The translations under genes and the position numbers were made by a program. The notes under the pieces were generated by a model. That model made no database searches. It was not told where the DNA came from and was given only the letters and a program-made list of their open reading frames with translations. From JANNXQ01 sp038238555 (GTDB lineage Bacteria > Verrucomicrobiota > Verrucomicrobiia > Chthoniobacterales > Chthoniobacteraceae), in assembly GCA_038238555.1 (NCBI GenBank), contig JBBRXP010000001.1, forward strand, positions 35,836 through 99,835: a stretch of DNA of 64,000 bases. Reading direction: 5' to 3'. Positions 25,340-33,354 of the stretch are shown one piece after another (the stretch's first letter is position 1; each line of letters opens with the position of its first letter).

Positions 25340-26704
25340 ATGAAAGCACCATCAAAAACATTGCAATTCATCGCGGCCGCATTTGCCGGCCTCGCGATGT
25401 CTACCACAACGGCACTCGCCGCGGACCACGGCGACGGTCCCACAGTCGGATCGGATCAAGGCGCGGATCTCGCCGACCTGTATGCGTTCCTCGATCCGAC
25501 CGACAACGACAAGACCGTCCTCATCCTTACAGTCCGCGGCTTCATCGTGCCCGGGGAGGCAAACAACTTCGGGCTGTTCGACGAAGTCGTGCGCTACACC
25601 CTCCAGATCGAGAACACGGGCGACGCAATCCCGGACATGTTCATCGACATCAATTTCAACCAGCGCCAGAGCCCGCCCGCCGCGGTGGACATCGTCGGCT
25701 TCAAGGGCCGGCCGCGCACCAACCAGGATGCCACCATCAGCTTCCGCGGGCGCGTGCCCGCGAAATTTGCGGGAGTCAACGGCCAGTCCACGGCGCCGGT
25801 GACACAGCCTACGCTCGCAAGCGCGCCCAATCCGCCGGTCCTCACCTCGCTCACGAATCGAAAGGGCGTCGCGCTCGGCATCAATTTCTTTGCTGGCGAA
25901 CGTGACGATCCCTTCTTCTTCGACCTCCCTGGATTCAACCGCTTCGTCAGCTCCGTGCTCAGTCTTCCGCCGGCTCCCGATCCCACCCAGCTCCAGCGCG
26001 GGCGCGATACCTTCGCAGGCTACAACATCATGGTCATCGCGCTGGAACTTGCGTCGGCGGATCTCAAGACAACCATCCCGGCGTCGAGCCGCTTCACGCC
26101 GCCGACTCGGATCGGCGTCAGCGCCTCGACGGCGCGGCGGGTGGAGCACACCATCTTTGGCAACAAGATTCCCACGGGCGGATACTATCAGGTCGATCGC
26201 GAAGGCGTTCCCGGCATCAACGCCGTCATCGTTCCATACAACTTTAAGAACGCTTACAACGGCGGACAGCCCATCGACGATGCGCGGGGAAAATTTTTCG
26301 GCGCCATCGTCGGCACCCTGGCCACACCGGGCACGTTGCTGAAACTGGGTGTCGGCCCCGCGAGCCTCGTCACGCTGGAGTCGGTTTTCGGACTCCCGCC
26401 CGTCTTCCCGATCCCGCGCGGCGGCGCGCTGGGCACGGGCGACATGCTGCGGCTCGAGACCAACAAAGTGACCGCGCCCAACACTGGCCTCGGCGGCGGC
26501 ACTGGCGCCAATGGCTTTCCAAACGGGCGGCGCGTCCAGGACGACGTGATCGACACTCTCGTGAACTTGGTTACCAACGGCGGCATCACGAGCGGCGACA
26601 ACGTGAACGGCAACGACCAAACCTTCGGCGACACCTTCCCCTTTGTGGCACCGCCGCAGCAGCCGCGCGCACCCGGCGTGCTGGACGACAACACGCGCAA
26701 CTAA
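25340..26704 (+). CDS. DUF4331 secreted protein
   Basis: 454 residues with a signal peptide (MKAPSKTLQFIAAAFAGLAM, cleaved near ALAADHGDG). DHGDGPTVGSDQGADLADLY followed by AFLDPTD, the strand pattern VRYTLQIENTGDAIPDMF and the DPFFFDLPGFNRF signature identify DUF4331, found in many soil bacteria; function unknown. LASADLKTTIPASSR and VEHTIFGNKIPTGGY are further conserved parts. A strong intrinsic terminator follows 23 bp after the stop, separating it from the TPR/HupE pair, although the same strand continues. Confidence 0.88.
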   Translation: MKAPSKTLQFIAAAFAGLAMSTTTALAADHGDGPTVGSDQGADLADLYAFLDPTDNDKTVLILTVRGFIVPGEANNFGLFDEVVRYTLQIENTGDAIPDMFIDINFNQRQSPPAAVDIVGFKGRPRTNQDATISFRGRVPAKFAGVNGQSTAPVTQPTLASAPNPPVLTSLTNRKGVALGINFFAGERDDPFFFDLPGFNRFVSSVLSLPPAPDPTQLQRGRDTFAGYNIMVIALELASADLKTTIPASSRFTPPTRIGVSASTARRVEHTIFGNKIPTGGYYQVDREGVPGINAVIVPYNFKNAYNGGQPIDDARGKFFGAIVGTLATPGTLLKLGVGPASLVTLESVFGLPPVFPIPRGGALGTGDMLRLETNKVTAPNTGLGGGTGANGFPNGRRVQDDVIDTLVNLVTNGGITSGDNVNGNDQTFGDTFPFVAPPQQPRAPGVLDDNTRN

Positions 26705-26726
26705 TCGCGCGGCGAACTTCCATCGA

Positions 26727-26765
26727 AGCCGTGCCGGTTCCCTCCCAAGGCCGGCACGGCTTTTT
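26727..26765 (+). terminator. Intrinsic terminator after the DUF4331 gene
   Basis: Perfect 11-bp stem AGCCGTGCCGG (26727-26737) and CCGGCACGGCT (26751-26761), loop of 13 nt, followed by a short T run (26761-26765). Confidence 0.85.
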
Positions 26766-27970
26766 GCTGCGCGCGATCGCGCTCGGCGCGCTGCTCTCGG
26801 CCGCGGCAATCGCGCCTGGCGCTGAGGACGCGGGTCTGCGTTTTTTCGAGGAGCGTGTGCGCGCCGATCCCGAGGACTTCATCGCGCAGAATCAGCTCGC
26901 CGAGCGCTTCCTCGCGAAACTGCGCTCCACGGGCCGGCTGAAATGGCTCGCGCGGGCGCGCACGGCGGCGGAGGCGTCGCTCCATTCTGTGGCAGCGCCG
27001 GTGAACAGCGCGGGAGTATTGCTCAGCGCGCGCGTCGCACTCGCGAGCCATCGCTTTGTGAATGCGCGCGCACTTTCGCGGGAATATTGCCGCATCAAAC
27101 CCGAACGACTCGAGGGCCTCCACGTGCTCTTCGATGCGGCGTTGGAAGTCGGCGACTACTCCGATGCGGCAAAGACCCTCGGCGAACTCGAGAAGATGGA
27201 TCCGCATTCCGCCTACACCGCGAGTCGGCAGGCGCGGCTCGACTGGATTTTTGGAAAAGTGGATGAAGCAGCGAAACACTGGGACGAGGCGGTGGCCCAC
27301 GCGCGCGGCGATGCGCGGGCGCCACCCGACCTCCTCGCCTGGTGCCTCACGCAGCGGGGCGAACTGGCCTTTCGCACCGGGCATCCCGACGATGCGCACA
27401 CTGCGTATGCCGAAGCCGCGCGCCTGCTGCCGGGCGACTGGGGCGCCGCCGAGCATCTCGCCGAACTGCACGCCGCGCGCGGCGAATACGACCCGGCTCT
27501 CGCGCTCCTTCGCACCGCGATCGCGGCGACGGGACGCCCGGAACTCGAACAGGCTGCCGGCGACGTGGCCCTGGCGGCTGGCCGGCTCGACGAGGCCAGG
27601 GAATTCCACGACCACGCGCTGGCCGCGTATCGTGCATCCATCGAGCGTGGCGAAGCGCTCTACGTGCATCATCTCGCCGGCTTCCTCTGCGACGTGCGGC
27701 CCGATGCGGCCGAGGCCGTGCGACTCGCGCGCAGCGATCTCGAGGAGCGCCAGGGCATCCAGGCGCACGACGCGCTCGCTCGCTGGCCAGCATTCCGAAG
27801 CCGCCGAGGAAGCCGCCAAAGCGCTCGCCACCGGCGTCCGCGATGCGCACATCCTTTACCACGCTGGCATGATCTTCATGGGCGGCGGCGATCTCGGCCG
27901 CGGCAGCGCGCTCATCCGCGCCGCGAGCGAAGCGGACCCGCGCCACCAAAGTTTCCACTTTCACCGATGA
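26764..27970 (+). CDS. Secreted TPR protein, frameshifted near its 3' end
   Basis: The start is uncertain: GTG 26731 lies inside the terminator, so TTG 26764 (LLRAIALGALLSAAAIAPGA, a signal peptide) is preferred. Repeated helix pairs (NQLAERFLAKLRSTGRLKWL, YSDAAKTLGELEKMDPHSAY, GAAEHLAELHAARGEYDPAL) are tetratricopeptide repeats, scaffolds for protein binding. At about 27775-27785 (GCTCGCTCGCTGG) the frame slips: upstream ends HDALA, and the natural continuation SLAGQHSEAAEEAAKALATG to DPRHQSFHFHR is in another frame, ending at 27970. That stop overlaps the next gene's ATG (ATGA), which supports the reconstruction. Confidence 0.7.
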
Positions 27971-29088
27971 CTTCGCGAGTCCTGGCCTTGCTGCTCCTTG
28001 CGTCAGCGGCCGCGCGTGCGCACCCGGTCGCGCAGGGGACCATGGAATTCGACCTCCACGCCGATCGCATCGCCGTGCGTGCCCGCGTTTCAAATGAGGA
28101 GGTCTTCGTCGCGTCCGCATTCGCCGGAGCGAAAGCGCCAGAGCGGCTTGAAGACGCGTGGCGGGTGCACGGGGATTACCTTCTCGGGAAAGTGGAAATC
28201 TTCGCCGACGGCACGGTGCTCGCGGGCGTCGTCGAAAAAGTCACGCCGCCCGCCGACACGTCCGCGAGGGGTTTCGTAACCTACGACATCCGCTATCCGC
28301 TGCCCGCGGGCCGCGGCGCGTCCGAACTCATCGCGCGGCAGACACTGCTCCGCGAAATCGAATTTGCGCCCGGCAACCGCTGGGAGGCCACCTTCCTCGT
28401 GCGCGTGTCCCGCGACGGCGCGAGCCTCGGCGACGCGCAGCTCTTCACGCACCGCGAGCCATTGCGCATCCCGCTCGCGACGGCTGCCGCGCCCGCGCCG
28501 CGGCACTCGGTGTTTCGCCAATATCTGCGCCACGGCGTCAATCACATTTTGGAAGGCTGGGATCACCTGCTCTTCATGGCCGCGCTGGTGGTGGCGACGC
28601 GCCGGCTTTGGGAACTCGTCGGCGTCGTCACCGCCTTCACGCTGGCCCACACCTTCACCCTCACGCTCTCGGTGCTCGACGTGGTCCGCCTTTCGCCGCG
28701 CATCGTCGAGCCGGTGATTGCCATCAGCATCATCGCCGTCGCCGCGCAGAATGTCCTGCGCCCCGCGGCCACGCACGGACCGCTGCGCCTCGCGCTCGCC
28801 TTCGGGTTCGGGCTTTTTCACGGGCTTGGGTTTGCGGGCGGATTGCTCGATGCCATGCAAGGCTTCACCGGCGTCTCCGTGGGCGAAGCGCTCGCGGGCT
28901 TCAGCATCGGCGTGGAACTCGGACACCAAGTGGTGGTGCTCCCTATTTTCTGCGTCATCGCCTCCGTGCGCGCTCTGCTCAAGCAGCCGGAAGCCCGCGA
29001 GCGTTTTTCCGTGTGCGCCATGCGCTACGCCTCGATCGCCATCGCCGCCGCCGGCACGTTCTATCTCGTGGCCGCGCTGCGCGGATGA
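27967..29088 (+). CDS. HupE/UreJ-family membrane protein
   Basis: 373 residues from ATG 27967, overlapping the TPR stop by 4 bp. A signal peptide (MTSRVLALLLLASAAARA) and an extracytoplasmic domain (about 20-175) precede the membrane part (about 180-370) with YLRHGVNHILEGWDHLLFM, TAFTLAHTFTLTLSVLDVV, and FGFGLFHGLGFAGG, the conserved His-rich signature of HupE/UreJ_2. HupE proteins are thought to take up nickel or cobalt. No hydrogenase or urease genes are nearby, so the metal link is inference. Coupling to a TPR protein suggests a two-component unit. Confidence 0.82.
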   Translation: MTSRVLALLLLASAAARAHPVAQGTMEFDLHADRIAVRARVSNEEVFVASAFAGAKAPERLEDAWRVHGDYLLGKVEIFADGTVLAGVVEKVTPPADTSARGFVTYDIRYPLPAGRGASELIARQTLLREIEFAPGNRWEATFLVRVSRDGASLGDAQLFTHREPLRIPLATAAAPAPRHSVFRQYLRHGVNHILEGWDHLLFMAALVVATRRLWELVGVVTAFTLAHTFTLTLSVLDVVRLSPRIVEPVIAISIIAVAAQNVLRPAATHGPLRLALAFGFGLFHGLGFAGGLLDAMQGFTGVSVGEALAGFSIGVELGHQVVVLPIFCVIASVRALLKQPEARERFSVCAMRYASIAIAAAGTFYLVAALRG

Positions 29089-29101
29089 AAGCTCGTTACG
29101 G

Positions 29102-29932
29102 CTACGCGGCTTTGCGCTTCGACTTTGAAGGAGCGGACTTTTTCGAGCGCGTGCCGCTTTGTTTCTGAAGGCTCTCCTGCAATACCGAGACGAGGTCGAT
29201 CACGTTGGTCGCCTTGGCCGGGGTTTGTTTTTTGGCCGGCTTCAAATCCTTGCCTCCCGCGGCCACTTTCTCCTCGATGACCTCCATGAGCGCCTCGCGG
29301 TATTCGTCTTTATAACTCTCCGGATTCCACTTTCCAGTCATGCTCCCAACGAGCTGTTTTGCCATCTCCATTTCCTTCTTCGCCAGCTTCACGTTGCCGG
29401 GCACGTCGAGCTCGGTGCTGTCGATGAGCTCGTTGTTAAAGTGCATGAGCTCGAGCACCAGCGCATCCTTTTGCGCCTTCACCGCGGCCAGATGCTCACG
29501 GGTCTTGATGACGACTCGGGCGATCCCGACCTTGCCCGTCTCCCGCAGCACGTCGCGCAGGAGACCGTAGGCTTTGTCTCCGCCTTTCGAAGGCTCCATG
29601 TAGTAGGGCTTTGAAAAAAACATCGGATTGATTTCATCGAGTCCGACAAACTCCCGGATGTCCACCGTCTGCGTCGCCTCCACATCCACTCGCGCAAAGT
29701 CCTCGTCCTTGAGCACCACGAACTTCCCTTTATCGTGTTCGTAGCCGCGCACGATGTCCTCCCATGCGACCTCCTTGCCGTCAGCCTCGGCCACGCGCTT
29801 GTTATTGATCGGGCTCAGGTCGGTCTTCCGCAAAAACTTGAACCGCAAGTCTTCGCTCTTCGTCGCCGGATAGAGCGTGATCGGGATGTTGACCAGCCCG
29901 AAGCTGATCGCGCCTTTCCAAATCGGTCTCAT
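29102..29932 (-). CDS. ku: Non-homologous end-joining protein Ku
   Basis: 276 residues. MRPIWKGAISFGLVNIPITL followed by YPATKSEDLRFKFL is the diagnostic start of bacterial Ku; DEINPMFFSKPYYMEPSKGG and GIARVVIKTREHLAAVK are further core motifs. Homodimeric Ku rings bind DNA double-strand ends and recruit LigD for end joining. The C-terminal tail is Lys-rich (GTRSKKSAPSKSKRKAA), the DNA-binding extension seen in many bacteria. No ligD is in the window. The genes upstream on the same strand encode small stress-type membrane proteins. Confidence 0.96.
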   Translation of the reverse strand: MRPIWKGAISFGLVNIPITLYPATKSEDLRFKFLRKTDLSPINNKRVAEADGKEVAWEDIVRGYEHDKGKFVVLKDEDFARVDVEATQTVDIREFVGLDEINPMFFSKPYYMEPSKGGDKAYGLLRDVLRETGKVGIARVVIKTREHLAAVKAQKDALVLELMHFNNELIDSTELDVPGNVKLAKKEMEMAKQLVGSMTGKWNPESYKDEYREALMEVIEEKVAAGGKDLKPAKKQTPAKATNVIDLVSVLQESLQKQSGTRSKKSAPSKSKRKAA

Positions 29933-29945
29933 GGGAGCCGCGCGA

Positions 29946-30290
29946 TCAATGGAAAAGATCGCGCAGCTTGCGAGTCAGCCCCTTCACTTTGGAGTCGAGA
30001 TGAAGGTCGTCGATTTCGTCGGAGCCATCTTCGACGAGGCTCGCGCCTTTTTTTGCAAGCGAACGCGCGCGGCGCGAGGCGGGCTCGGCGAGATTTTCGA
30101 TGCGCTCGCGCAATTCATCGAGCAGCCGCGCGGCGCGCGCCTCGGGAGGACGATGGTGAAACCCGCGCACGAGCAGGCCCAACAACAGTCCGGCGCCCAC
30201 GGCACAAACAATGGAGCGCGTCGGGTTTTCTCTCACCGCGTCGTCCAAGCCTGAACAACAGGTGGAATTGAGGTCGTTGGAATCGTTCAT
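29946..30290 (-). CDS. Small membrane-anchored protein (YqjD/ElaB-like)
   Basis: 114 residues. DDAVRENPTRSIVCAVGAGL followed by LLGLLVRG is the DUF883-type membrane anchor (ENP.....a.gaG...G.L) of YqjD/ElaB proteins that tether inactive ribosomes to the membrane, here placed near the N-terminus rather than at the C-terminus. A charged helical part follows (ARLLDELRERIENLAEPASR). It lies 13 bp upstream of ku on the same strand. Confidence 0.65.
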   Translation of the reverse strand: MNDSNDLNSTCCSGLDDAVRENPTRSIVCAVGAGLLLGLLVRGFHHRPPEARAARLLDELRERIENLAEPASRRARSLAKKGASLVEDGSDEIDDLHLDSKVKGLTRKLRDLFH

Positions 30291-30295
30291 ATTAT

Positions 30296-30565
30296 TCAGC
30301 GATCGCCGGCTGATTTCGTGTTCACAAATTCCACCGCCTTCAACAGGCCGAAGAAAAGGAGAGCCGGGCGCGCCAGCGAAAACGCAAGCGCCACAAGCCC
30401 TCCGATGAGCGCGCCGATGGGCAGTAGATTTATGAGGAAGCCGGCGCCAAAGGCCGACACCATCGCCTTGGTCGGCTCGTCGCGGGCAAAGTCGTCAGCT
30501 TTGTTGAGCCAGAGGCCGACTTGATCCGCGGGCTTATCTTTTGGTTTGCGAGTTTGAGGTTCCAT
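30296..30565 (-). CDS. Small membrane protein, stress-cluster member
   Basis: 89 residues from ATG 30565. ADDFARDEPTKAMVSAFGAG followed by FLINLLPIGALIGG repeats the YqjD-like anchor pattern (EPTKA...GAGF) and adds a second hydrophobic helix (LVALAFSLARPALLFFGLLK). It ends 5 bp before the start of the 114-residue gene, so the two and probably ku form one transcript, divergent from the CsbD-like gene. Confidence 0.65.
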   Translation of the reverse strand: MEPQTRKPKDKPADQVGLWLNKADDFARDEPTKAMVSAFGAGFLINLLPIGALIGGLVALAFSLARPALLFFGLLKAVEFVNTKSAGDR

Positions 30566-30675
30566 GTCGCCTACCAGTTCGTCGCGGCCCGCCGGATCGC
30601 GCGTGAAAATGTGCGGGAAAAAATTTCGGAGCAATCCGCACATCCACCGCCGCGAATCGCTCCGATTTGAGAGGC

Positions 30676-31164
30676 ATGAACACATTTGCATTCGATAGCT
30701 CCTGGAACCAAATCAAAGGCAAGCTGCGCCAGAAATATGGACAGCTCACCGACGACGATTTGAATTTCGCGGAAGGCAAAGGGGAGGAACTTCTCGGCCG
30801 TCTCCAGTCGAAACTGGGGATGAACAGCGCCGACATGAATCGCATGCTCAACGACCTCAAAGGCACGCTCTCGGAGGGTGCGAGTTCCATGCGCGGGAAG
30901 ATGGAGAGCGCAAAAGCAAAGGCCGGCGACATGGTGGACGACGTAAAGGCGCGCGCGACGGAAGCCGTGGGGGATCTTCGCTCGGCGGCGTCTGCAAAGG
31001 CCGAGGAATTCAAGGGCCAGGCCGGCGAGGCTTACGAGGAGGCGCGTCAGAAAGCTCTCTCGCTCCACCAGGAGGGCGAAGAATACGTTCGACAAAAACC
31101 GCGCGAGGCTTTGTTCACCGCACTCGCCGCGGGGTTCATCGTTGGGCTGCTTCTGCGGAGGTAA
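30676..31164 (+). CDS. CsbD-like stress protein with YqjD-type membrane anchor
   Basis: 162 residues from ATG 30676. The N-terminal 60 residues match CsbD (FDSSWNQIKGKLRQKYGQLT, then DDLNFAEGKGEELLGRLQ), a general-stress protein family. The middle is a long charged helix (MRGKMESAKAKAGDMVDDVK), and the C-terminus VRQKPREALFTALAAGFIVG followed by LLLRR is the ElaB/YqjD membrane anchor. Such a fusion would place a CsbD domain at the inner membrane. The 110-bp gap to the divergent 30565 gene should hold both promoters; no clear -35/-10 pair was identified. Confidence 0.85.
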   Translation: MNTFAFDSSWNQIKGKLRQKYGQLTDDDLNFAEGKGEELLGRLQSKLGMNSADMNRMLNDLKGTLSEGASSMRGKMESAKAKAGDMVDDVKARATEAVGDLRSAASAKAEEFKGQAGEAYEEARQKALSLHQEGEEYVRQKPREALFTALAAGFIVGLLLRR

Positions 31165-31194
31165 ATCGCGGGTGAATGCTTGCGCCACTCAGCT

Positions 31195-33354
31195 TCAGAA
31201 CGCGAAGCCGAAGCTGAAGTGGAACGCGCCGAAATCTTCGCCCTGCTGCGGGTCGGGGTTTACTCCGTAGTCGATCCGCAGCGGGCCCACCGGCAAGCGA
31301 TAGCGCAGGCCGAGCCCGATGGCGTAGCGCAGACCGCTCGCTCCCACTTCGTCGTGGCCCGCAAGATTTCCCGCATCCACAAACACGGCGCCTTGGAGCG
31401 CGCTGATGAGCGGGAAAGTGAACTCGGCGTTGAGCACGCTGTAAAATTCGCCGCCGAGCGGGTGCCCGCCTTTATCTTTCGGTCCGAGATCGCGCTCGGC
31501 AAAGCTCCGCACCGTCGTGGCGCCGCCGTTAAAGAAGCGCACGTCGATGGGGATGCTTTCGATCATCGGCGAGATGAGGCCCGCGCGCGCGCCGAGCGCG
31601 AGGTAGCACTTCGGGCCAACGGGCTGGTAGTAGGAAAAGCGCAGCGTGCCGCGTGTGAAGGCCGGGCCGCTGTCGAGGAGGCCGAGGTCGATGGAACTCG
31701 AGAAGATGAAGCCGCGCGTGGGATTGATGGGATCGTTGCGCCGGTCGTAGCTCGCGGTGAGGCCCACGTTGGTGAGCAGGTAATTGGGCGGGCCAATGTC
31801 TTCGGGCGGGTCGATCATCACGTCGGTGATCTGCGCGCTTTCCTCCTGGATGAATGCCGCCAGTTCGAAGTGCGGCGTGAGCCGCCGGCCCAGCTCGAGC
31901 CGCCCGCCCACGCTCTTCTTTGAGTAGCCTTCCTCGTCGCGCGCCACCGAGAAGAGCCGAGCGCGCATCGAGAATCGTGAATCGAAAAGCCACGGGTCCA
32001 CATAGAGCAACTCGCCGCGCAGCCCGCGCTGCGAGAAGTCGGCGGAAAAGGTGAGCGGTCGGCCGCGGCCGAAAAGATCGCGGTCGCCGAGCCGGATGCC
32101 CGCGGTCGCGCCCTCGTAGCTGCCGTAGCCCAGCGTGAAGCCGACTTCCTTGGAAGGCGCTTCCTCCGCGAAAATATCGAGCGCCACGATGTGACCGGCC
32201 TCCGCCACGGGCGTGACGCGCAACGTCCGGAAGAGCCCCGTGCGCAGCATCTCGCGGTAAGTCTCATCGACCGGCGCCGGATCGTACACCTTTCCTCGCA
32301 GGTGCGCGAAACGCAGCGGCAGAAAGTCCGGCCGCAGCCGCCCGCGATCGCTTTTCACGCGTGCCGCGCCGAAGCGAAAGATGCCGTCGGGCTTCACCAC
32401 AAAGAGCACCGGCACGCTTCCACCGTTCGGCTCCTGGAGCGGATCGGCATCGACCGCCACGGTGGCCTGGTAGTAGCCGTGCGCCTTGTAATACGACTGA
32501 AGATTGCGCTGCATGTTGAGCGCGCGCGTGCTGGAAAATGGGCCGTTGTATTTCTCGCCCAGCGCCGCGAGCAGCGTGGCGCGGGGAAAAATCGCGTCTC
32601 CTTCAAATCGGATGGCGCCGAAGAAATAGCGCGGGCCTTCGACGATCTTCACGGTGACGGCCGCGCGCGTGCCGCCAGCGCTGAACTCCACGGCGGAGCC
32701 ATCGACCGTGGCATCCAGGTAACCCTCGGAAACGTAGAGTCCGCGCACGCGCTCGGCGCCGGCCTCGATCCCGGCCTTGGTAAATGGGAACTGCTCCGGC
32801 TCGCGCTCGATGCGCTGGGCGGTCGCGCCGGCCATGTAGTCGAAAAGTTGCGCGGTGGGGATGGCGCGGTTGCCCGCAAAGACGATGCGCCGGAGCAAGG
32901 TGCGCGGCCCTTCCTCGACACGCAGCACCACGCGGCCACCGCGCAGATCGTAGCTCACGTTGACCTTCGCGTAGCCCTTCTTTCGATAAAACGCGCCGAG
33001 GTAATACGCCGCGTCATCCGCCCGCGCCGGCGTGAGCCCGCGCTCGGCGATCTCCTGGAGCTGGCCCGCGATCGCCGCCCGGAGATCGGCCTCGGCAAAG
33101 GATTTGGCGCCGATGAACTGCACCACCTTCACGGAGCGCTCGGTGAGCGTGGAGGCGATGATGTCCGCGCCCGGCAACACGCGGGAGAGATCGTCGGCGG
33201 CAGGCGCGGAAAAAACTGCGAGCCCCAGAAACAAGGCGGCGAGCGAGCGCGTAGCTGCGACGTCCCCGTCGCCCGTCTGCGCGCCGCGCGGCGATGACGC
33301 CGCGGGCACTTCCTGCGACGAGGACGTCGCAGCTACGTCGCGGTGCCGTCTCAT
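31195..33354 (-). CDS. tamA: Omp85-family outer-membrane assembly protein (TamA/BamA-like)
   Basis: 719 residues. After the signal peptide (RSLAALFLGLAVFSAPAADD) come POTRA domains (about 65-390; VKVVQFIGAKSFAEADLRAA, RRIVFAGNRAIPTAQLFDYM, YYQATVAVDADPLQEPNGGS) and a 16-strand barrel with GFTLGYGSYEGATAGIRLGD and the C-terminal strand LRIDYGVNPDPQQGEDFG ending FHFSFGFAF. Together with the overlapping tamB upstream (ATGA, 33351-33354) it forms the TAM complex, which inserts outer-membrane proteins or moves lipids. The first ~40 residues, before the signal peptide, are encoded by the family-A repeat doublet 33251-33336; a start further in (TTG) may be used instead. Confidence 0.88.
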   Translation of the reverse strand: MRRHRDVAATSSSQEVPAASSPRGAQTGDGDVAATRSLAALFLGLAVFSAPAADDLSRVLPGADIIASTLTERSVKVVQFIGAKSFAEADLRAAIAGQLQEIAERGLTPARADDAAYYLGAFYRKKGYAKVNVSYDLRGGRVVLRVEEGPRTLLRRIVFAGNRAIPTAQLFDYMAGATAQRIEREPEQFPFTKAGIEAGAERVRGLYVSEGYLDATVDGSAVEFSAGGTRAAVTVKIVEGPRYFFGAIRFEGDAIFPRATLLAALGEKYNGPFSSTRALNMQRNLQSYYKAHGYYQATVAVDADPLQEPNGGSVPVLFVVKPDGIFRFGAARVKSDRGRLRPDFLPLRFAHLRGKVYDPAPVDETYREMLRTGLFRTLRVTPVAEAGHIVALDIFAEEAPSKEVGFTLGYGSYEGATAGIRLGDRDLFGRGRPLTFSADFSQRGLRGELLYVDPWLFDSRFSMRARLFSVARDEEGYSKKSVGGRLELGRRLTPHFELAAFIQEESAQITDVMIDPPEDIGPPNYLLTNVGLTASYDRRNDPINPTRGFIFSSSIDLGLLDSGPAFTRGTLRFSYYQPVGPKCYLALGARAGLISPMIESIPIDVRFFNGGATTVRSFAERDLGPKDKGGHPLGGEFYSVLNAEFTFPLISALQGAVFVDAGNLAGHDEVGASGLRYAIGLGLRYRLPVGPLRIDYGVNPDPQQGEDFGAFHFSFGFAF
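33251..33336. repeat. Family-A palindromic doublet inside the 5' end of tamA
   Basis: The left copy starts at 33251 (GTAGCTGCGACGTCC, degenerate after CCCGTCGC) and the right copy spans 33305-33336, whose reverse complement matches the copies at 7304 and 11398. It lies between the tamB stop/tamA ATG overlap and the tamA signal peptide codons. Confidence 0.85.
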
